From Verticillium longisporum (lineage: Eukaryota; Ascomycota; Sordariomycetes; Glomerellales; Plectosphaerellaceae), in contig JAETXT010000004.1 in NCBI GenBank assembly GCA_019188255.1, positions 1,612,001 through 1,676,000 on the forward strand: 64,000 nt of DNA, read 5' to 3'. The position numbers and the translations under genes were made by a program. Shown here piece by piece: positions 23,397 through 34,937 of the stretch; within the stretch, counting starts at the first letter, position 1; each line of letters opens with the position of its first letter. Below the pieces are notes generated by a model. That model was given only the letters and a program-made list of their open reading frames with translations. It was not told where the DNA came from and searched no databases.

Positions 23397-26300
23397 CTCG
23401 CCTTGCCTACCCAGCCCAACCCATCGACAGCATCCGTCCGAGCTCGACCCCAAACCGACCCTCTCACTTCGCTGCCCAATGTCCACAGCAATCAAAGGAA
23501 ATCAAAGACATGTTTGACATGGGCTCGCAGCCAAACCAGGGTCGCCGTGGGGTAAAGGGGAATACCGCGTTGTTCCTAGAGTGGCATCTCCAGGTGAACA
23601 TGGCATATCCCATCCTGGTTCGTACTGAAGTCCTCGTTCGTACTGGCCTGCTGGTCTCGTCCTGATTTTGGCCCGAGCATCTCGAGCCAAACTTGTTAGC
23701 TCGGGCTACAGGTACTCCACGCGCCTTGCTCCCCCCTTGTCTTCCTCCGTCTCCTTCGTCGGCCGAAGCAGGAGAAGAAACCATGGCTGATGCAATCGTC
23801 CTCGTCAACCGCCGCTATAGGGCAATTGACCAACTATACTATGGAAGGCAGAGAGGGGGGAGAAAAAAATACCCCGACATATCCCGCGAGCGATCCAACC
23901 AACCTGTTGCCCTGCGGCTTATCTGGTCGGCGCACCCATTTTAGCCTACCAAGCTACCCTCCATTATCATAGTCACAGCCACTACGCCTGCGCCCGTCAA
24001 CTCTGTTCATTCTGCTTTACGGTTGCCTGTCCACGGTTATGTGTGGCCCCCATGGCGTCAGCCTAGCCACATACGCCTCGTCGGACTTCCAAGTTACCTC
24101 AGTGGCCGTTAACCCACTTCCACGACTGAAGAGCAGCCAATGGTGGCATCGTGTCGGAATATGGTGATAAAGTGGTGATGGCTAGTTGCCGTCAGACATC
24201 TTTCGAAAGGTCGAAAACAGAGCAAATGAACGCGATACATATCACGGCTGTTGTTGCTGACCGTCAGTTGGCTGCGCCCACCCCTCCAAAGTGGGTGAAT
24301 GAACGTGGCTTCTGTCAGATCTGCAAATGGGCCTACATCTGGTTTCGTCAGAGGGCCTGCTCCGGAGTGATGTCGATCAGGGTCCAACGCACGCCGACGG
24401 CCAAAGGCCCACAGAGACAGAGAGCAATAGGGAGAGAGTTTCAGCGATGTTGAGCCTGCCCGCGCCGCGGATCGAATTGCTGCCGAGTAGCCCCCGGGCG
24501 CGGACCGAAGAGAGTGGCTGCATCGAGTGGGTTTGGCGGGCCAGGCGGACTCTCGAGGATCTCGGAAACTTTCTTAGTGGCCGTGTTGCGATCGTCGATG
24601 AGTTTCCACGAAAAGATGCGCAATCACAACAATCCGGTGGCCTGTCTCATCGTGGAGAGATAGGCTGGAAGTCTGGCTCGCGGCCATGCTTCGACAGTGA
24701 GCGAGATAAGGCGCAACTCCGTGGTGTGAGGGGGGCATTCATTGTACATGGTAGTGTGTGTGTGTGGTCGGTCTGCTGCTTGGTACACAGTAGCCCCACG
24801 CAACCCCCAGTCGTTCCCTGAGGCTGTTTCGTCCACAGGCTTTGACACATGGTAGGCCTGCACGGTGGATGCTGGTTTGTGGTGAACTGTGCGATAACCA
24901 TGAGACGGTTCGTCGTTGGCCTGCAGGAATGGCTGACGGGCTTGCACCCCACGGCTTGGTGAATCGGGGCGGAGATGGCTGAGATGTCGTGCTGGTAGCA
25001 GCTACTGCCATCGCCACGGCTTCGTCCATGATCGCAGCTAGCGCCCCTTCGTTCAACCTCTTTGCTCCTCACTGCGGCTTTCTCACATCCATCGCCGGGC
25101 CGGATAACCAACCACTGGCCGGACGACAGCCCGTGAAACTCGGCGGGCCTTCTCAGTTAAAGGGGCTGGAGAGCGAGCCGTCCTAGTGAGGCTTTAACAC
25201 AAAAACCCCAATAACGATCACTGGTACATCGTGCCCTAGCAATGCATCCATCTAGTCTGGGACCAGGAGGGTCTAGATTCCTGGCTAGAGTAGCAACGAC
25301 AAAGGCCACGCCTTTTAGCTGGCCGAGGACTGGCCTCGCCTCCAGGGGATCCATGCGTCCGTGCCGGAGCCGAGAGGTTCAACGGAGCGACTTGGTGGCC
25401 AATTGAGCGGATCTTTGATAGAGGGTAGGCTTTTCGTGCCATCCTTTCCGCAAGCGACCAGAGCCTCAAACGGGCCTCTCTACATTACGTTGCCTGACAC
25501 CAATGCCTAGCCAGCGGTCGGCGGGGTTGGACTTTGAGGTTGGCTAACGAAATGATAATAGTCTCGGTACATGTACCGTTTACAAACAGAAGCGACTTCA
25601 GACTGGCTGATGCCGGCCAGCAAAAGCTATCCACGCTCGGCACGAAACGAACAGCTTCAAGTTTGCCAGCAGTGGCCACGTACGGCTCGAGATACAAACG
25701 CCAATCGTCGGTGCGCCAACTCAAAAGAGGGGGCGCTGGCGTAAGACTCGTCACTATTCCATCATCAAACCCTCGAGCTCGTGTTTGCCTGCCCACCCGA
25801 TTACCGATTACAATCAGCTGCAGACAGAAAGGCAGGCACGGGGAAATTTGCCAGCGGCTGACGGCTTGACATTTGCATGTGTTTTGCGTTATGCACCATG
25901 TTTGTTGTGGCAGGCTTTGTTTTCCTCTTGCTGAAGTCTGTTCCCACTTGTGGCCTCGTCCTGCGCCGAGCGCATCACCGACAAGGAATTCGAAAGTCAC
26001 GTACTTACAGCACTGACGGGCCGGCCAAGAGATCTCCCTGCCTGCCACCGAACCTGCTCAGGCTGGTGTTATTTGCGATCAGTCACATCACAAGCTATCC
26101 CCCCCTGAGAGCCGTGGCTGTGGCACTCGCGAGCCTTCCGGCACCCGGGAGGAATTGACGAATCTTGTCGAGACAATGACAGGATGTTGTTGCACAAACG
26201 CTGACCCCCACACCCTCCCCAAGTCATGGACGTGTCTCTCCCTCACACCCGCGCGCTTTGATACCCCTCCCCCCTTCCACTTCGACATGTTCCGTATACT

Positions 26301-29300
26301 GTACTGTACACACCACAGACAGAGCTTTCCGCCCAATGGTCGTTCAACAGGGCTTGCCCCTGAACGGTGATCGACAAGTCACTTGACCTGTCCTATCCGT
26401 GGGATGGACTTTTCACGTGGTTCCAGAAGCCACACTTGCAGCCACTGTCTTACATTGCTCCCTTGAAGCGCATCTGCATCATTTCTTTCGAGAGAGGAGC
26501 AGGAGGTAGAGAAAGAGTCCTGTGCCTGTAATGGGAAGCTCCATCAGAGTCTATGTTGAACGGGGTGTACAATGTGGATCGATGTCTCTTCAGTCTCAGA
26601 CAGCAGAGCCGCGAGCGGCTATTCGAGGGTCACAGAAACCACGCCAACGAAACCCCACGGACTAAATCGGGTCCCACGATTGATCCCCATTCTTTTCAGC
26701 ATGGTTCAGATGGTGTGCGGATTTCGTCTCACCCGCCATCCAGACCTCGATCGTCCGTCTTGGCATTCTCCACGGGAACGACATGCCTGGGTATACTTGA
26801 CGAGGGATTCACATCTGATGAGCGCCTCCGCAAGCGACATTGAAGTCGACGTGTCACCTATCAAGATACATGCATCCCTTGAGCGGTTATGGGGACGTGT
26901 CAATTTGGGCCTGACATATACGAGAGATGTGCAGAACCGTCTGCTCTGTTTAGACTATGTTTAGACATGGCCACAACGCCGGCTGCGAGACGATTGATCC
27001 TTTTGATGCAAGCTTCGGCGAGACAAGGTGTTCAAAAAGGGGCCTGTCTAGCAAAGCCGACATGGCATGAGCGGAGCCGAATGTACTTGGTAGCTTTGCG
27101 GGAGAATGCAACCTGAGATGCTTGCTGCCTTGCAGAACCAACATGGCAGGCAAACACTGGACCACGGCTTCTGAACACAGAGATGGGCCTCTGTTCTAAG
27201 CACGTTGCGTGGCCTGGTGCGGTCTTGCGACACCAGTGATGGAAATACTGTGTACATTTCAACTCTCGGGGTGGATGAATGCGCCCTCGCTCGCTCGGCG
27301 GAGTGGCGCCAGCATCGGGGCTGGAGACGGCAGACGCACGTATTGCGGTCGTTGGAGCGATGGCGCCAATTCTGGGCTCGAAGACTGGGTGAGGGGGTAG
27401 GGGTTTGCTACCAACGACTGACATTGGAATCAGGGCAAAGCCAGCCATGCGCGTTGGTCCTCGTTTGGATAAGGGCCGCCTGCAAAGCATGCTGCGGGAT
27501 TACGAAGTCGAGAGCAAAGTAAAACGGAAAAAAAAAAGAAAAAAAAAAAGGAGATGCAGAAAATCATATCTCCGCGACTTGAGGTTGGGGCGGACTCGCA
27601 CGACAGTTCCGGTCTTTGATTCATCAGTCGTTGCGCCGCCCTCGCCCGTGGCCTCCGTCATGCAGGCCAGGCCGGCGCTCCGCAGCCAGTCGTCAAGCCC
27701 TGTGTGGTGTTGAGCCTCCATCGGTGGTCCCTCCCCCCCCTCTTCCCTCTGTCTCGTGGCTGGCTCAACGAGAGGGAGAGGCTGGAGGCTGAAGGTAGTT
27801 GACGGGTGAGAATGGGGGTTGCGTTATCTGGCGGGCCTCGCACGAGCCAAGATCCATCATTCTGCAGCGGTGGCGGGGTTCTGGGATCTGCGGACTGTGA
27901 CGCCTCAGATCTACACGGCCGGTCAACGACGCCGTGTCGTCTCGAGTGGTTCGATACGATCGATGGTGATTTGGTGTTGCTGGCCCACGATGTGTTTCCC
28001 CTTTGACCTCGACGTCAGGGGTCCTCCGCACCCCCGCCACGAACGCAAATAATGCAATCAAACGGGTGTGGCATTGCAGGAAGCCACTGACAGCGCAACG
28101 ACCGTCGGAGTGCGCCCCCCCTCCGCGCCGGCGGCCCCCTCCAGCTTTGGGGGTCGCACGATGCGTAGGTGGCGACGGGCCCGGGTGTTTGTTTGACACG
28201 ACGCGAACCTCCAGCTGGCCAACCGCTCGCTCGCTGCCATGCAGAGACAGACGTGTCGACAGACTGGACCGACTTAAGGGGAGGAACCGAGCAGAGGGTG
28301 GCGGAGGCGGCGATGGCGGGGGAGAGTAATCGCCGCGTCGCAACACGTCTGTCGAAAGCCACCTACCGTGGGCGTGCGTTCACATGTCACCCAGAGCTAT
28401 CTACCTACCTTAGTGGAAGGAGGAGGCTGCAACGCGCCCAGGAGCTTGTCGATGCGCGCGCAGCTTGGCAGGGTGCTGCTGCTGTCGCTTCTCCTGCGTG
28501 CTACGTCTTGGCTTGGATGTCTGGCTGGCTGGTTGTCCGTCGCCTGCTTCGTCTTGGTCGTTGTCAAGGAAAGTGCGGGGACGACTGCGTCTTGACCGAT
28601 CCCCCCCCCCCTCCCGCCAAGCGTGTACCAATCTCCCCAGGCGGCCATGATGCAGAAGGCCAGCGTCGCGTCGCAGAAAGGGCGTAGAGAGAGAGAGAGG
28701 GCGGCGCTGAGTGGCTTGACGGCGTGGGCTTAGATCACGTTATCGGGCATGAAGCACAGGTGACGTGCGTGACGAGACCGATATGCCGGAGCAATTATTG
28801 CATTTTGTTATCTGCCGCTGCTGTACGACCATGGTTTCGGATGCGGTGGGCTATGAGTATGGCATCCGACTCTTCGGAAGTGGCTCGTTGGGAGGGCTTG
28901 TTGTCCATCAACATCTCCTCCCTTTCGACCCCTCCCTGTCTCGAGACGCATGTCAGATTCGACAACTGGTCGACGGGATGCAACTGTTGCCCCCCCCGCT
29001 GCTCCGCTCCCTTTCCGCCTCGCCATTCCCGTTCCTCCGTTCTCTCTCTCTCTCTCTATTGCCATGCCTCTTCGTATCTTGTCTCCTTGCCTGCCATTCG
29101 CCTGGATTGCCCATGCCATTCATCCGTTCAGCCATCCAGCCGTGCTTGTCTGCCAGCGTGTATGCCTGCTTGCCTCCGCAACCATGGTCGGGTCTTTGTC
29201 AGCCTCCTGCATCCCATGCACGTCGCCCGAAGCAGTCGGCGTCTGGAAGGGCCGGTGACCGCCACAAACTTGCAGCCGTCCAAGGTCTTTCCCGCGCCAT

Positions 29301-29717
29301 GGGGTGGGAGGGGCGGCGGAGCACGCAAGGATGCTGATAGACGAGGCGTCCGCGTGAACAATGCCGGGCTGCCGGCCGGGTAGATTTCCATGCCGGGCGG
29401 GCCACCAGAAAAACGTCACTCTTGGCCGCAGCGTCGTCCCCGTTTTTTGTACTCCGTTCCGGGTTGTGGCCGCTCACCGCCCCTGCGGTTTCATCTCTTG
29501 CCAAGCGGCACAATCGAGGGGGGGGATTCGCCCGACGACGGGCTCATGCTCGTGCTGCATGTACAGATGAGCTGTGCGGGGCGAGCTGGCCGACTCTGGT
29601 TGCTCGTCGCCCGTCGATGAAGGACATGGCTGCTGGGCTGACTGGCTGGACTCGTCCCCATTTCGACGTCGCTCTTCTCGCGCGGAAGGGACGCCCTGCA
29701 TCCCCCCTTTAGGACGT

Positions 29718-31322
29718 TTAGGACGTCTCAGAGGCAAAGGCCACCTCGGGCGGGATGCGGAAGGAGGCGCAGAACATGCGCTTCTTGGGGGCGACGTCGC
29801 GGACGTTGTAAATGGACATTTCGCCGTCGTTCTCGGCGTCTCCGGGCTTGAAGCGGACGCCAATCTCGCGGAAGATGCGGTCGCAAATGTCGAGGAGCGG
29901 CACGTCGTCGTCCTGCTTGACGGCGAAGCAGTGGACGTGCACGAGGGGCAGCTTGGCGGGGGTGTGCGGCGCAAAGAGGGCCTCGTGGCCGTGGTAGAGG
30001 CCGCGGAAGTGGCGGACAAAGGTCGTGGCCGAGGCTGGCAGGTTCATGACAAAGTGGCTGACGGTCGCGGGCAGGGGGACGCGCGTGGGCGCGGGGATGG
30101 GGTCGCCGGGGCTCCTGTTGCGGGACGTCTTGGGGCGGAGGACGACGTCGTCGCCGCGCGCCGCGGCCTCGCGGACGAGGCGCGCCGCCGCGTGGATGAA
30201 GGCGCGGCCGTCCTGGTTGAAGGCGCGGACGTACGGGCCGACCTTGTTGCGGGCGATGGCGGCGGCAAGGCACTTGTAGCTCTCGGGGTTCATGTCGTTG
30301 GCCAGAACGAAGACGCCCTTGCGGCCCGAGGGGATGGCGAAGGGGCCGATGCCCGCCATGACGTCGGCGACGACCTCGCCCGGCTGGAACAGGCGGATCA
30401 GGCGCGAGTGCTCCGTCTCGAGCTTGCTGTTCCAGTAGACCTTGGAGTAGTCAAACTGGAACGTGCAGTCGTTCTCCTTGACCTCGACGTCCATGTCGTT
30501 GGGGCCGGCGAGGACCTCGTAGGCAAACGTGCGAAACTCGGACTCGGTGCCGACATTGTCCGTCTTGTTGATGACGGTGCGCAGCTTGGGGTTCTTGTCG
30601 AGGATGACTTGCGCAATGATGGACTTGTAGGGGAGGTACCGGTCGCGGAGGTTGAGATGAGCTGGTCTTCTCGTCAGCCGTACGTGGTGGAGGAGAGTGA
30701 GAGTGAGTGTTGAAGCATACCGATGTGACCGGCCGTGTTGAAACCGACGGGGATCTCTCCGTGAAGGTCTTCTGGGAGGATCGAGCTGATGACATCGACT
30801 GCCGAGGGGTGCGTTGGGATTCCATCATGAGAGCACGGGGGATCTGCTCACGGTACGACCAGTAATCGTAGTCGAGCTGAAGCTCATAGGGAATGACGGA
30901 CACCTCCTGGGCCTCGACAGCCGCCTGCAGCAGAGGTCCCCATGTTGAAGGAGCTGTGAGCCCCGTCGTCAGCGACCATTTCCTATCTCATGTCTCCCTC
31001 TGACCACAGGACGGCTCAACTCACCGTCAGCCTTGACACCCTCCTTCAGCAGGAGACACTTCTTGCCCGCCTCGACAGGATCAGGCTTGCAGGCGTTCAG
31101 CCTCTCCCACTCGAGCAGCTCACGGCCCTTGGTGAGCTGCTTTCGGAGGCGCGCAATGTTGCGGTTGTCCTGCACTGTGGCGGCGGCCAGACTGAGCGTC
31201 TTGGCGAAGAGGGATCTGTCCAGGGTCGTGGCGGCGCGCGCGAGGGGCGCGTGGAGCCGGAGCATGGTGCCTTTTGCCTGGGGTTCGTCGTGCTGGTGTT
31301 TGCGTTTTAGAGACTTGGTCAT
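29718..31322 (-). CDS. trm5: tRNA (guanine-37-N1) methyltransferase
   Basis: Four exons: 31322-31025, 30953-30852, 30798-30721 and 30661-29718, about 473 residues. Trm5 methylates G37 next to the anticodon and protects the reading frame in cytosol and mitochondria. Supporting signatures are IPVGFNTAGHIAHLNLRD, LPYKSIIAQVILDKNP, RTVINKTDNVGTESEFRTF, the SAM-binding loop VVADVMAGIGPFAIP and MNLPASAT in the active-site region. Two starts are possible. The ATG at 31322 adds a basic 19-residue stretch, while the ATG at 31265 begins MLRLHAPLARAA, which resembles the usual start and could act in mitochondrial import. Alternative starts would fit dual targeting. The frame is intact across all splices. 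Confidence 0.9.
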
Positions 31323-31812
31323 GGTCTTGCGGTTCTCCGGGACAACAGAGAATCAGAGCGGGAGGGGGGGGGATGCAACGAAAGGCCTGAGGCTGTCACG
31401 TACAGACATGGTGGGCGTCCGAGCTTTCGGCTGGGAGGTTTTGGGTCTGTATGAGTCGATCGATCGAGGGGTTCGCGGGCAGGGAAAAAGACGTGGATAT
31501 TTTTGTCGTGGGTGTGGCTGATGTGGCGGGTGTAAACATGTGTGGCTGTGCAGCAGCTCGAGTGGTGACGTCCATGTTGATGAGACGCCCATGTGCGACT
31601 GATGAGACAATCAACCACAAGACCTGTATCAAGTGGCCGACCTTTGGATGAATTTTTATTTTATCTAGATAACTTGATCATTTCTTAGAGATATCGTAGG
31701 GTCCTATACGGCTCGGAGACTGGCAGCGTCTGGAGACTCTATTTCCATCTAACATCGAGAAGTGCTTCACTTCAGTACATTACCCGCACGAAAGATCCAT
31801 CCCATTCTCAAG
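31323..31812. promoter_or_regulatory. Shared upstream region of trm5 and the AlkB homologue
   Basis: 490 bp between two divergent starts. An A/T-rich patch lies at 31650-31690, unusual for this window. No specific factor site is clear enough to name. Confidence 0.35.
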
Positions 31813-32832
31813 ATGGCTCAGAAAAGAACCCTCGATTCCTTCTTCACGCCCACCGCCAAAAAGGCACGTCCTGCCACCGCCCCAGATGAGCCTGTACGCC
31901 AAACCCACCCCCACCAACATATCCCAGCTGACCAACTCCAGACCACACACTCGACTCATGAGCATTACCCGTTCCCCATACTGGACCTCAGTCCATCCAG
32001 CACCCGGGAGATGGCCTCCCTGCCCGCTCGCCCCGCCAAACCCATCACCTCCCACCCAGACCTCGACCTCCTCTCCTTCGAACCCTACATCCCGCCGGCC
32101 CTCGCCAAGGAGCTCTTCACCCACCTCCGCGCCAACCTCCCCTTCTACCGCGTCAAGTACAACATCACCCGCGGCGGCATCCAGACCGCCATCAGCACGC
32201 CGCGCTACACAACCGTCTTCGGCCTCGACGCCACAGCCCTCTTCAACGCCGCCGGGCACCCCGTCGACGCCGCGTCCCGCGCCCCCCTCGGCCCCGACAG
32301 GCGTTACGACCGCATCCCGCCGCGCCCGCTGCCCGCGTGCCTCGACGCCCTGCGCCGCTCCGCCGAGGCCGCCACGGGCTGCGCCTTCAACGTCTGGCTC
32401 GTCAACTACTACGCCACCGGCGCCGACAGCATCGCCTTCCACAGCGACGACGAGCGCTTCCTCGGCCCCGCGCCCGCCATCGCCTCCTTCTCGCTCGGCG
32501 CGCGCCGCGACTTTCTGCTCAAGCACAAGCCGTTTCCGCCGCCCGGCGATGCGGCGACGGCGGCGCCGCGCCCGCCTGCTGCGCTGGGGACGCTGAGGTT
32601 TCCGCTCGGCTCGGGCGATATGCTCCTCATGCGCGGCGCGACGCAGGCCAACTGGCTGCATTCTGTGCCGAAGCGGAGCGGCAGGCATGCCGAGGACGGC
32701 GGGCGGATCAACATAACGTTTCGGCGGGCTGTCGTCAAGGGCGGCACGGAGAATTATTACCACTACAATGTGGGCACGGGTTCTGTGTACCGATGGGACG
32801 ACGTCGCCAGGGAGATGAGGGTATCGAGTTGA
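31813..32832 (+). CDS. AlkB-type 2-oxoglutarate/Fe(II) dioxygenase
   Basis: A single exon of 339 residues from the ATG at 31813 (MAQKRTLDSFFTP). An upstream in-frame ATG at 31762 is less likely. Iron ligands are His210 and Asp212 in AFHSDDE and His283 in NWLHSVPK. The AlkB signature RxxxxxR is seen as Arg298 and Arg304 in RINITFRR, and NVWLVNYYATG precedes the iron site as in ALKBH2/3. These enzymes oxidatively remove alkyl groups such as 1-methyladenine and 3-methylcytosine from DNA or RNA. The first residues (KRTLDSFF) resemble a PCNA-interacting PIP box followed by a basic patch (KKARP), which suggests a nuclear, replication-linked DNA repair enzyme. It is divergent from trm5 and convergent with nus1, ending 146 bp away. 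Confidence 0.88.
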   Translation: MAQKRTLDSFFTPTAKKARPATAPDEPVRQTHPHQHIPADQLQTTHSTHEHYPFPILDLSPSSTREMASLPARPAKPITSHPDLDLLSFEPYIPPALAKELFTHLRANLPFYRVKYNITRGGIQTAISTPRYTTVFGLDATALFNAAGHPVDAASRAPLGPDRRYDRIPPRPLPACLDALRRSAEAATGCAFNVWLVNYYATGADSIAFHSDDERFLGPAPAIASFSLGARRDFLLKHKPFPPPGDAATAAPRPPAALGTLRFPLGSGDMLLMRGATQANWLHSVPKRSGRHAEDGGRINITFRRAVVKGGTENYYHYNVGTGSVYRWDDVAREMRVSS

Positions 32833-32978
32833 TTGGAAGCTGTCGGCAGCGAGAGCTATATGATACGAGAGAGCAAATGCAAATGCAAAAAAAAAAAAAA
32901 GGAAAATGTATGATACCTGCCCCCCTGACCATGTTTCCCGGGGCGGTGTACACACATGCCGGCCCCGGCTTTTGCTTC

Positions 32979-34082
32979 TCATTTTCCCTTCCTGAACTGG
33001 GCGTTGGCAAAGTTGCGGAGCGCACGCAGGAACACTTGGTAGCCGACTTCCTGGTTGTCGGGAAGGCAGAAGATCTCCGTCAGGCGAATCGGCCACGGCG
33101 GGTATCCGTCGAGCTCGACATGCGGCCCGAAGAGAATGAGCAGATCGGGCTCAGGCATGATTCCCTCGGACAGCTCGGCTCCGATGAGATCCATGCCGAT
33201 GTCCTTGGGCGACAGCTTGTTCTTCTGCGACATCTCGGCGAGCGTGCGCGTGAGGTCGACCATGGACTCGCGACCGTCCTCGGCCGAGATGAAGGAGATG
33301 TTGAGGTGGCGGGGGTCGGCACGGGCGAAATCGCCGAGGGCGGGGATTCGAGGACCTCGTCGGCATGGGGCATCGAGACGGTGAGGGACGGCTGGTGACG
33401 GCCGAAGTAGGAGCGGAACTTTTGGTTGATCGACTGCTGCACATGGGGCAGGTATTTCTTGAAGATGCCTGCTGCGAATCAGAAACAGGTCCCGGGAAGA
33501 AAAGAGTTGTGGAGCACTCACCAGTCCTCTCGTACACCGTCAGGGTGGGAATCTTGGCGCATGTGCACCAGACGGCAATCTCGGCCGCCTCGTTGACGAG
33601 CCTCTCGAGCTCGGCGCTGTGCCTGCCGCCCTGCCCAACCTTTAGGACTACACTCAGGTGTTGCGGTTTCTTCTTCAGTCCGTCGACGTCTCTCTCGATG
33701 AAAGCGGGTGTGCGGTGGTGGTAGAAGAGGATGGAGGATATACGGTAGGCCACAATATGCCACGCCTGTCGTATCCTGATGTAGAGAGAGAAGATGCTGT
33801 GCATTATGGTGAAGAGGGCGAGATGAAGCTTGTTGCGCAGGGCGCGTCGGAGGCCGAACCGAGGGTGCGAGGGGACATTGTGTTCCGCCCACTCATCGTC
33901 CTCGTCGTCTTCTTGGTCTATGGGCTTGTAGTCCTGCTCGGGGTCAGATCGAGTCCTCGTTCCCAACGACGGCAAGTACGACGCACATGGATAATCTTTT
34001 TCCTTTCCGCCTCACTCAAAATTTTATTCGCTTGCAATATCTCGGCTTTGTAGAGCTTGCGGTCTCTCACGGGCATTGCCAT
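32979..34082 (-). CDS. nus1: NUS1 subunit of dehydrodolichyl diphosphate synthase, frameshifted
   Basis: Exons 34082-33522 and 33468-32979, about 350 residues. NUS1 pairs with a cis-prenyltransferase in the ER membrane to make the dolichol backbone used in protein glycosylation. Evidence is a hydrophobic stretch after LHLALFTIMHSIFSLYIRI, then HHRTPAFIERDVDGLKKKP, AAEIAVWCTCAKIPTLTVYE, NISFISAEDGRESMVDLT, PEPDLLILFGPHVELDGYPP and WPIRLTEIF, and a C-terminal RxG motif (FRKGK) known to be needed for activity. The frame breaks at a G4 run (33342-33345): DEVLES must continue as PALGDFARADP, which one extra base allows. A second slip near 33990 is likely, since SEAERKKII should run into CASYLPSLGTR. 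Sequence error is the simplest explanation for an essential gene. Confidence 0.82.
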
Positions 34083-34937
34083 GGCGGGCTGCCAATGTCG
34101 AAGATCGTCGGTATTAAGAAAGGGTCGTGTGGTCAATGTGTGTGACGTATGTCGGTAGCAAAGAAATGGTAGACAGGTGGACGGTTGAAAACAGCGAGGG
34201 TCGTGTAGCAGCGGTCGACGCGCTCACTAAGTAGTTTGGCACACAAAATGCCACGTAAGGCGCGGTGTCGAGCAATCCGGAGCTGGCTTGGCAGATGACG
34301 ACGAAGGTGGTGAGAGTAGCAGCGAAATCAGCCCTCCACCAGGGCCCAAGGGCGAGCGAGGTACTATGTACGAGGCGATTCAGGCGCGGCCCACGTGCTT
34401 TGCATTGGCGGGCAAGGCTGGACCCGATCATTACGACGACAGGACGCGACAACGCCCACGCTGCGCCACCAGTCTGCTGAAGCTACCTGTGGCTTAGTTG
34501 CTTGGTGGGGTGTCAGCCCGCTGGCCGGCATGTTACCCCAGTGGGACGCATCCCTGTAGATCGCCCTCCACCGAGACTGAGACCGAGACGAGTCGCAGGC
34601 CCGAACACCTCCATTGACGCACCTCAGCTTCCACGATTCCAATCAGGCACCATTTGGGAGGGGTTGAGTCGCTAACCATCACATCACCCACACTACCTTT
34701 TCTCTCGTCAGTGCTCCTGGCCTTTTTGCATCGATCCTGACGTCGCATTTCGCGTCACACATCACGGGTCTCGATCGAACATACACTCTTGACACTGCAA
34801 CAACGCGACGACAACAAGCGAGACTCGGTCGGCCCAACAACGCACTCGACCACGATTCGGATCTGCAGTTCCAACCAAGGCGATTATTGTAGTCTGACCC
34901 AGAGCAACACCTTCTCACACCAATTGCGACCGCCGCC
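34083..34937. promoter_or_regulatory. Shared upstream region of nus1 and cog6
   Basis: 855 bp between divergent starts, with no coding signal. It presumably holds both promoters; no individual site is convincing. Confidence 0.35.

Larger units (their letters stand above)
19962..29717. other. 9.75-kb region without a supportable gene
   Basis: It lies upstream of reg1 and downstream of trm5. Many frames are open because the sequence is GC-rich and repeat-rich, but none shows domains, balanced composition or a consistent exon pattern. It holds at least six short tandem arrays (listed separately), C/T-rich stretches near 26.2 and 29.0 kb and an A-rich tract near 27.53 kb. Long regulatory leaders or non-coding RNA are possible but not shown. 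Confidence 0.5.

Noticed and set aside
28724..29383. 219-codon plus-strand open frame
   Set aside because: C/T-rich sequence giving Ser-Pro-Leu-Cys-rich product; no splice pattern or motif.
19962..29717. A hidden transposable element in the large gap
   Set aside because: No transposase, reverse transcriptase or integrase motifs, no long terminal or inverted repeats seen by eye, and no strong AT-rich decay expected after repeat-induced point mutation.
29574..30713. Plus-strand open frame of 379 codons
   Set aside because: Exact antisense of trm5 exons; it stays open because of the GC-rich third positions of the real gene.
31780..33096. Minus-strand open frame of 438 codons
   Set aside because: Antisense of the AlkB homologue, rich in Arg, Gly, Glu and Val, with no motif.
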